Source: a bacterium (lineage in GTDB: Bacteria; JAMCPX01). Taken from it: DNA of 7,318 nt. The stretch spans positions 1-7,318 of the forward strand of contig DAHXOM010000366.1 in assembly GCA_027364825.1 (NCBI GenBank), read 5' to 3'. A program made the position numbers and the translations under genes. Below, in pieces: positions 5,135 through 7,318 of the stretch. How positions within the stretch are numbered: position 1 is the first letter of the stretch; each line of letters opens with the position of its first letter. The notes under the pieces are model-generated. The model saw only the letters and a program-made list of their open reading frames with translations. It did no database searches and was not told where the DNA came from.

Positions 5135-5875
5135 ATGATGAAAAGGAATTACGGATGGAGACCGGATATACCGGATCAAAGGGATTTTTTGTATTCAAGG
5201 GCAGTGAAGATACCGAAGAAACTGCCGGAAAAGGTCGACCTGAGATCATATTGCTCAACCGTCGAGGACCAGGGAGACCTGGGAAGCTGTACTGCAAACG
5301 CAATTGCCGGAAACATTGAATTTCTGGAAAATCTTCTGGACCAGAGATTCGAAGACAAAAGCAGGCTCTTTATCTACTACAACGAACGTTCCCTGGAAGG
5401 TCATGTGGATGAAGACAGCGGTGCGATGCTGAGGGACGGTATTAAAGTATGCGCAAAGTACGGGGCCTGTGATGAACTCATATGGCCCTATACCATAAAA
5501 ATGTTCACGGTTAAGCCCGACAGGAAGGCATACGCCGATGGTAAGAAACATGTGATCGTGTCCTATCACAGGATTCTGACAACAGACGAAATGAAGACAT
5601 GTTTAGCACAGGGCTTCCCGTTTGTGTTCGGGTTTGCAGTTTATGAGAGCTTTGAAACACAGGAAGTCGCACGTACGGGTATCGTCAATATGCCGGGAAA
5701 GTCTGAAAGGATGCTTGGAGGACACGCGGTTATGGCAGTCGGCTATAACGACAAGGCACGGAGGTTCCTGGTGAGGAATTCATGGGGCAAGGACTGGGGT
5801 ATGGACGGCTACTTCACCATGCCGTACAACTATGTGCAAACACTTGCCGATGATTTCTGGACCATACGGAAATAG
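5135..5875 (+). CDS. Short papain-like (C1 family) cysteine protease, no signal peptide
   Basis: A 246-residue papain-fold cysteine peptidase. The catalytic set is complete: oxyanion Gln46 and nucleophile Cys52 in VEDQGDLGSCTANA, His197 in GGHAVMAVGY, and Asn215 in VRNSWGKDWGMDGYF. The N-terminus has the bacterial-family pattern GWRPDIPDQRDFLYS followed by PEKVDLRSYC, taking the place of an eukaryotic-type propeptide. There is no signal peptide or membrane anchor, so it is predicted to be cytoplasmic, which is unusual for papain relatives and raises the question of how activity is controlled. Two consecutive ATGs follow AAGGAGG; the second (5138) has the better 7-nt spacing, so the protein may be one residue shorter. 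It stands alone on the plus strand, divergent from fur and convergent with ilvC. Its substrate is unknown. Confidence 0.93.
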   Translation: MMKRNYGWRPDIPDQRDFLYSRAVKIPKKLPEKVDLRSYCSTVEDQGDLGSCTANAIAGNIEFLENLLDQRFEDKSRLFIYYNERSLEGHVDEDSGAMLRDGIKVCAKYGACDELIWPYTIKMFTVKPDRKAYADGKKHVIVSYHRILTTDEMKTCLAQGFPFVFGFAVYESFETQEVARTGIVNMPGKSERMLGGHAVMAVGYNDKARRFLVRNSWGKDWGMDGYFTMPYNYVQTLADDFWTIRK

Positions 5876-5902
5876 GTGAAGGATACGCAGGGATGAATAA
5901 TT

Positions 5903-5930
5903 GTAGGGGTTCAAAATTTTGAACCCCTAC
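5903..5930. repeat. Perfect 28-nt palindrome between convergent genes, likely terminator or dispersed repeat
   Basis: GTAGGGGTTCAAAA and its exact reverse complement are directly abutted, giving a 14+14 nt perfect inverted repeat. It lies 27 nt after the protease stop and 20 nt before the ilvC stop, the expected place for a bidirectional terminator. Neither side has a proper T-run (plus side continues TCGATTATAA), so a standard intrinsic terminator is not clear. A GTAGGGG...CCCCTAC form resembles small palindromic repeats dispersed between genes in many bacterial genomes; that cannot be tested in this window, which holds one copy. Confidence 0.7.
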
Positions 5931-5950
5931 TCGATTATAAATTCTCCGCG

Positions 5951-6967
5951 TTAATTCTTATTCTTGTCCACGAGCTTTTCTTTCTTAAGCCATGGCATCA
6001 TTTCCCTTAACTTCTCTCCGGTTTTCTCTGCAAGATGTTCTTCACCTTTTCTTGTCAGTGCATTAAATACGGGCCTGTTCGCCTTGTTCTCAAGGATCCA
6101 TTCCTTTGCAAAGCTGCCGTCCTGGATCTCCGTGAGTATGGATTTCATCTCACCCTTGACCGCATCCGATATAACCCTCGGACCTCTTGTCAGGTCTCCG
6201 AACTGCGCCGTGTTGCTGACGGAGTATCTCATATTGGACATACCTCCCTCGTAGATGAGGTCCACAATGAGTTTCATCTCGTGGATACATTCGAAATATG
6301 CCATCTCCGGTGCATAGCCGGCATGGACGAGTGTTTCGAAACCACCCAGCATAAGGGCTGTCACGCCGCCGCACAGTACAGCCTGCTCACCGAACAGATC
6401 CGTTTCTGTTTCCTCTTTGAATGTTGTTTCTATAATGCCTGCCCTGCCTGCTCCGATACCTGCTGCGTATGCAAGCCCGATTTCTTTCGTGTCACCCGAA
6501 GGATCCTGATGCACGGCAATCAATGACGGAACTCCCCTGCCCTTGGTGTATTCACCTCTTACCAGGTGCCCCGGCCCTTTGGGAGCCACCATAAACACAT
6601 TAACATCGGATGACGGGATAATCTGGCCGTAGTGTATATTAAAACCGTGGGCAAACGCGAGATACGCACCCTTCCTGAGGTTCGGCCCTATCTCATTTTT
6701 ATAAACGTCGGCCTGCAGCTCATCCGGCAGAAGGATCATTACAATATCCGCCTGCTTTACAGCGTCTGCAACTTTGAATACCTTAAATCCGGCAGCCTCG
6801 GCCTTTGCCCATGATTTGCCTTCTTTCCTGCCGCCGATAATAACATTCATCTTGCTTTCTTTCAGGTTGTTGGAATGCCCGAACCCCTGACTTCCGTAAC
6901 CGATAATAGCTATCGTTTTACCTTTTAACGGTTTCGTATCAATATCTTTCTCGTAATAAACTTTCAT
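5951..6967 (-). CDS. ilvC: Ketol-acid reductoisomerase, class I
   Basis: Ketol-acid reductoisomerase converts acetolactate or acetohydroxybutyrate to the dihydroxy acids with NAD(P)H and Mg2+, the second step of the shared valine/isoleucine pathway. The 338-residue length is that of the short class I form. The Rossmann loop is GYGSQG (23-28), and the following GGRKEGKSW (45-53) carries basic and Ser residues usual for NADPH preference. The catalytic His108 is in AFAHGFN. Expected metal ligands are present at Asp190 and Glu194 (ETDLFGEQ) and at Glu226 and Glu230 (FECIHE). The start ATG follows AAAGGAGG with 4 nt spacing. It lies 17 nt after ilvN, so the two are co-transcribed. The gene is complete with no oddities. 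Confidence 0.98.
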   Translation of the reverse strand: MKVYYEKDIDTKPLKGKTIAIIGYGSQGFGHSNNLKESKMNVIIGGRKEGKSWAKAEAAGFKVFKVADAVKQADIVMILLPDELQADVYKNEIGPNLRKGAYLAFAHGFNIHYGQIIPSSDVNVFMVAPKGPGHLVRGEYTKGRGVPSLIAVHQDPSGDTKEIGLAYAAGIGAGRAGIIETTFKEETETDLFGEQAVLCGGVTALMLGGFETLVHAGYAPEMAYFECIHEMKLIVDLIYEGGMSNMRYSVSNTAQFGDLTRGPRVISDAVKGEMKSILTEIQDGSFAKEWILENKANRPVFNALTRKGEEHLAEKTGEKLREMMPWLKKEKLVDKNKN

Positions 6968-6984
6968 ACTGCCTCCTTTTAGTA

Positions 6985-7318
6985 TTATTCTATTGTCTTT
7001 TTATGCTGGATCGTCCTCTGCATGGCAACCTTCCCTGTCCTCACGATATCTTTTACGCCGAGCGGCTTTAAAAGATCAAGAACAGCACGAATCTTCTCTT
7101 CATCACCGGTCAGTTCTATAACAAAGGTATCCGGACTGACATCGACGATCTTACCTCTGAATATATCGACCAGCCTCAGAACCTCTGTTCTGTTTTCACC
7201 GGACGCAGATACCTTTATCAGTACCATCTCTCTTTCTACATGCTCGGTAACGGTAAGGTCAACAACCTTGATACTGTTGATAAGCTTATTTAATTGTTTT
7301 ATAATCTGCTCTATAATC
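6985..7318 (-). CDS. ilvN: Acetolactate synthase small (regulatory) subunit, C-terminal part
   Basis: The regulatory subunit of acetolactate synthase stimulates the catalytic subunit IlvB/IlvI and gives feedback inhibition by valine. The frame stays open to the right edge, so the gene is cut at its 5' end; 110 residues are visible. An internal ATG at 7227 is not the start, because the upstream in-frame sequence is clearly homologous (IIEQIIKQLNKLINSIKVVD, then EHVEREMVLIKV). The hinge after the N-terminal ACT domain is therefore seen, followed by most of the C-terminal domain, including FRGKIVDVSPDTFVIELTG and IVRTGKVAMQR. The missing part should hold the valine-binding ACT domain. It reads into ilvC. 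The symbol ilvH would be equally valid. Confidence 0.95.
   Translation of the reverse strand, partial: IIEQIIKQLNKLINSIKVVDLTVTEHVEREMVLIKVSASGENRTEVLRLVDIFRGKIVDVSPDTFVIELTGDEEKIRAVLDLLKPLGVKDIVRTGKVAMQRTIQHKKTIE

Noticed and set aside
6035..6526. Plus-strand open frame of 163 codons opposite ilvC
   Set aside because: Antisense to a complete and conserved ilvC; the composition looks like a shadow frame with no protein features.
6985..7227. Complete 80-residue protein starting at the ATG at 7227
   Set aside because: In-frame sequence upstream continues to the window edge and matches the acetolactate synthase small subunit, so this ATG is internal.

Overview
The window is gene-dense bacterial chromosome of moderate GC content. 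DUF507 genes, a J-protein/Hsp70/TPR cluster carrying a small 'IDG-LSG' module, and a Fur-type regulator with two CxxC pairs together suggest a deltaproteobacterium-like or Nitrospirota-like anaerobe. This lineage guess comes from gene content only and no marker gene here settles it. I see no rRNA, tRNA, CRISPR array, insertion sequence or prophage gene.

Right side (about 5951-7318, minus strand): the 3' part of ilvN (acetolactate synthase small subunit) is followed after 17 nt by a complete ilvC (ketol-acid reductoisomerase). These are consecutive steps of branched-chain amino acid synthesis. ilvC converges on a plus-strand gene for a short papain-like cysteine protease (5135-5875), and a perfect 14+14 nt palindrome lies between the two gene ends.

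Middle (4874-5134): the 261-nt divergent intergenic region between the protease gene and fur is the largest non-coding stretch. It holds candidate promoters on both strands. Ahead of the protease it also holds an RNA-like leader with a 12-bp closing helix, a twice-repeated motif and a potential anti-Shine-Dalgarno segment.

Left side (1-4873, minus strand): eight genes run in one direction with very tight joins. They are fur, two tandem DUF507 genes, khpA (KH-domain RNA-binding protein), a J-domain protein with an N-terminal IDG module and C-terminal TPR, an Hsp70 of 525 residues lacking most of the lid, a TPR protein ending in the same IDG module, and the first 85 codons of argG (argininosuccinate synthase). 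Four junctions are 4-nt overlaps or 1-2 nt gaps that suggest translational coupling, and the TPR-argG junction is another 2-nt gap. Most of the run is probably one operon.

The most interesting unit is the J-protein/Hsp70/TPR cassette. It looks like a dedicated, non-housekeeping chaperone system whose two flanking proteins share a homologous module, possibly a common client- or partner-binding device. The second candidate is the structured leader of the protease gene.
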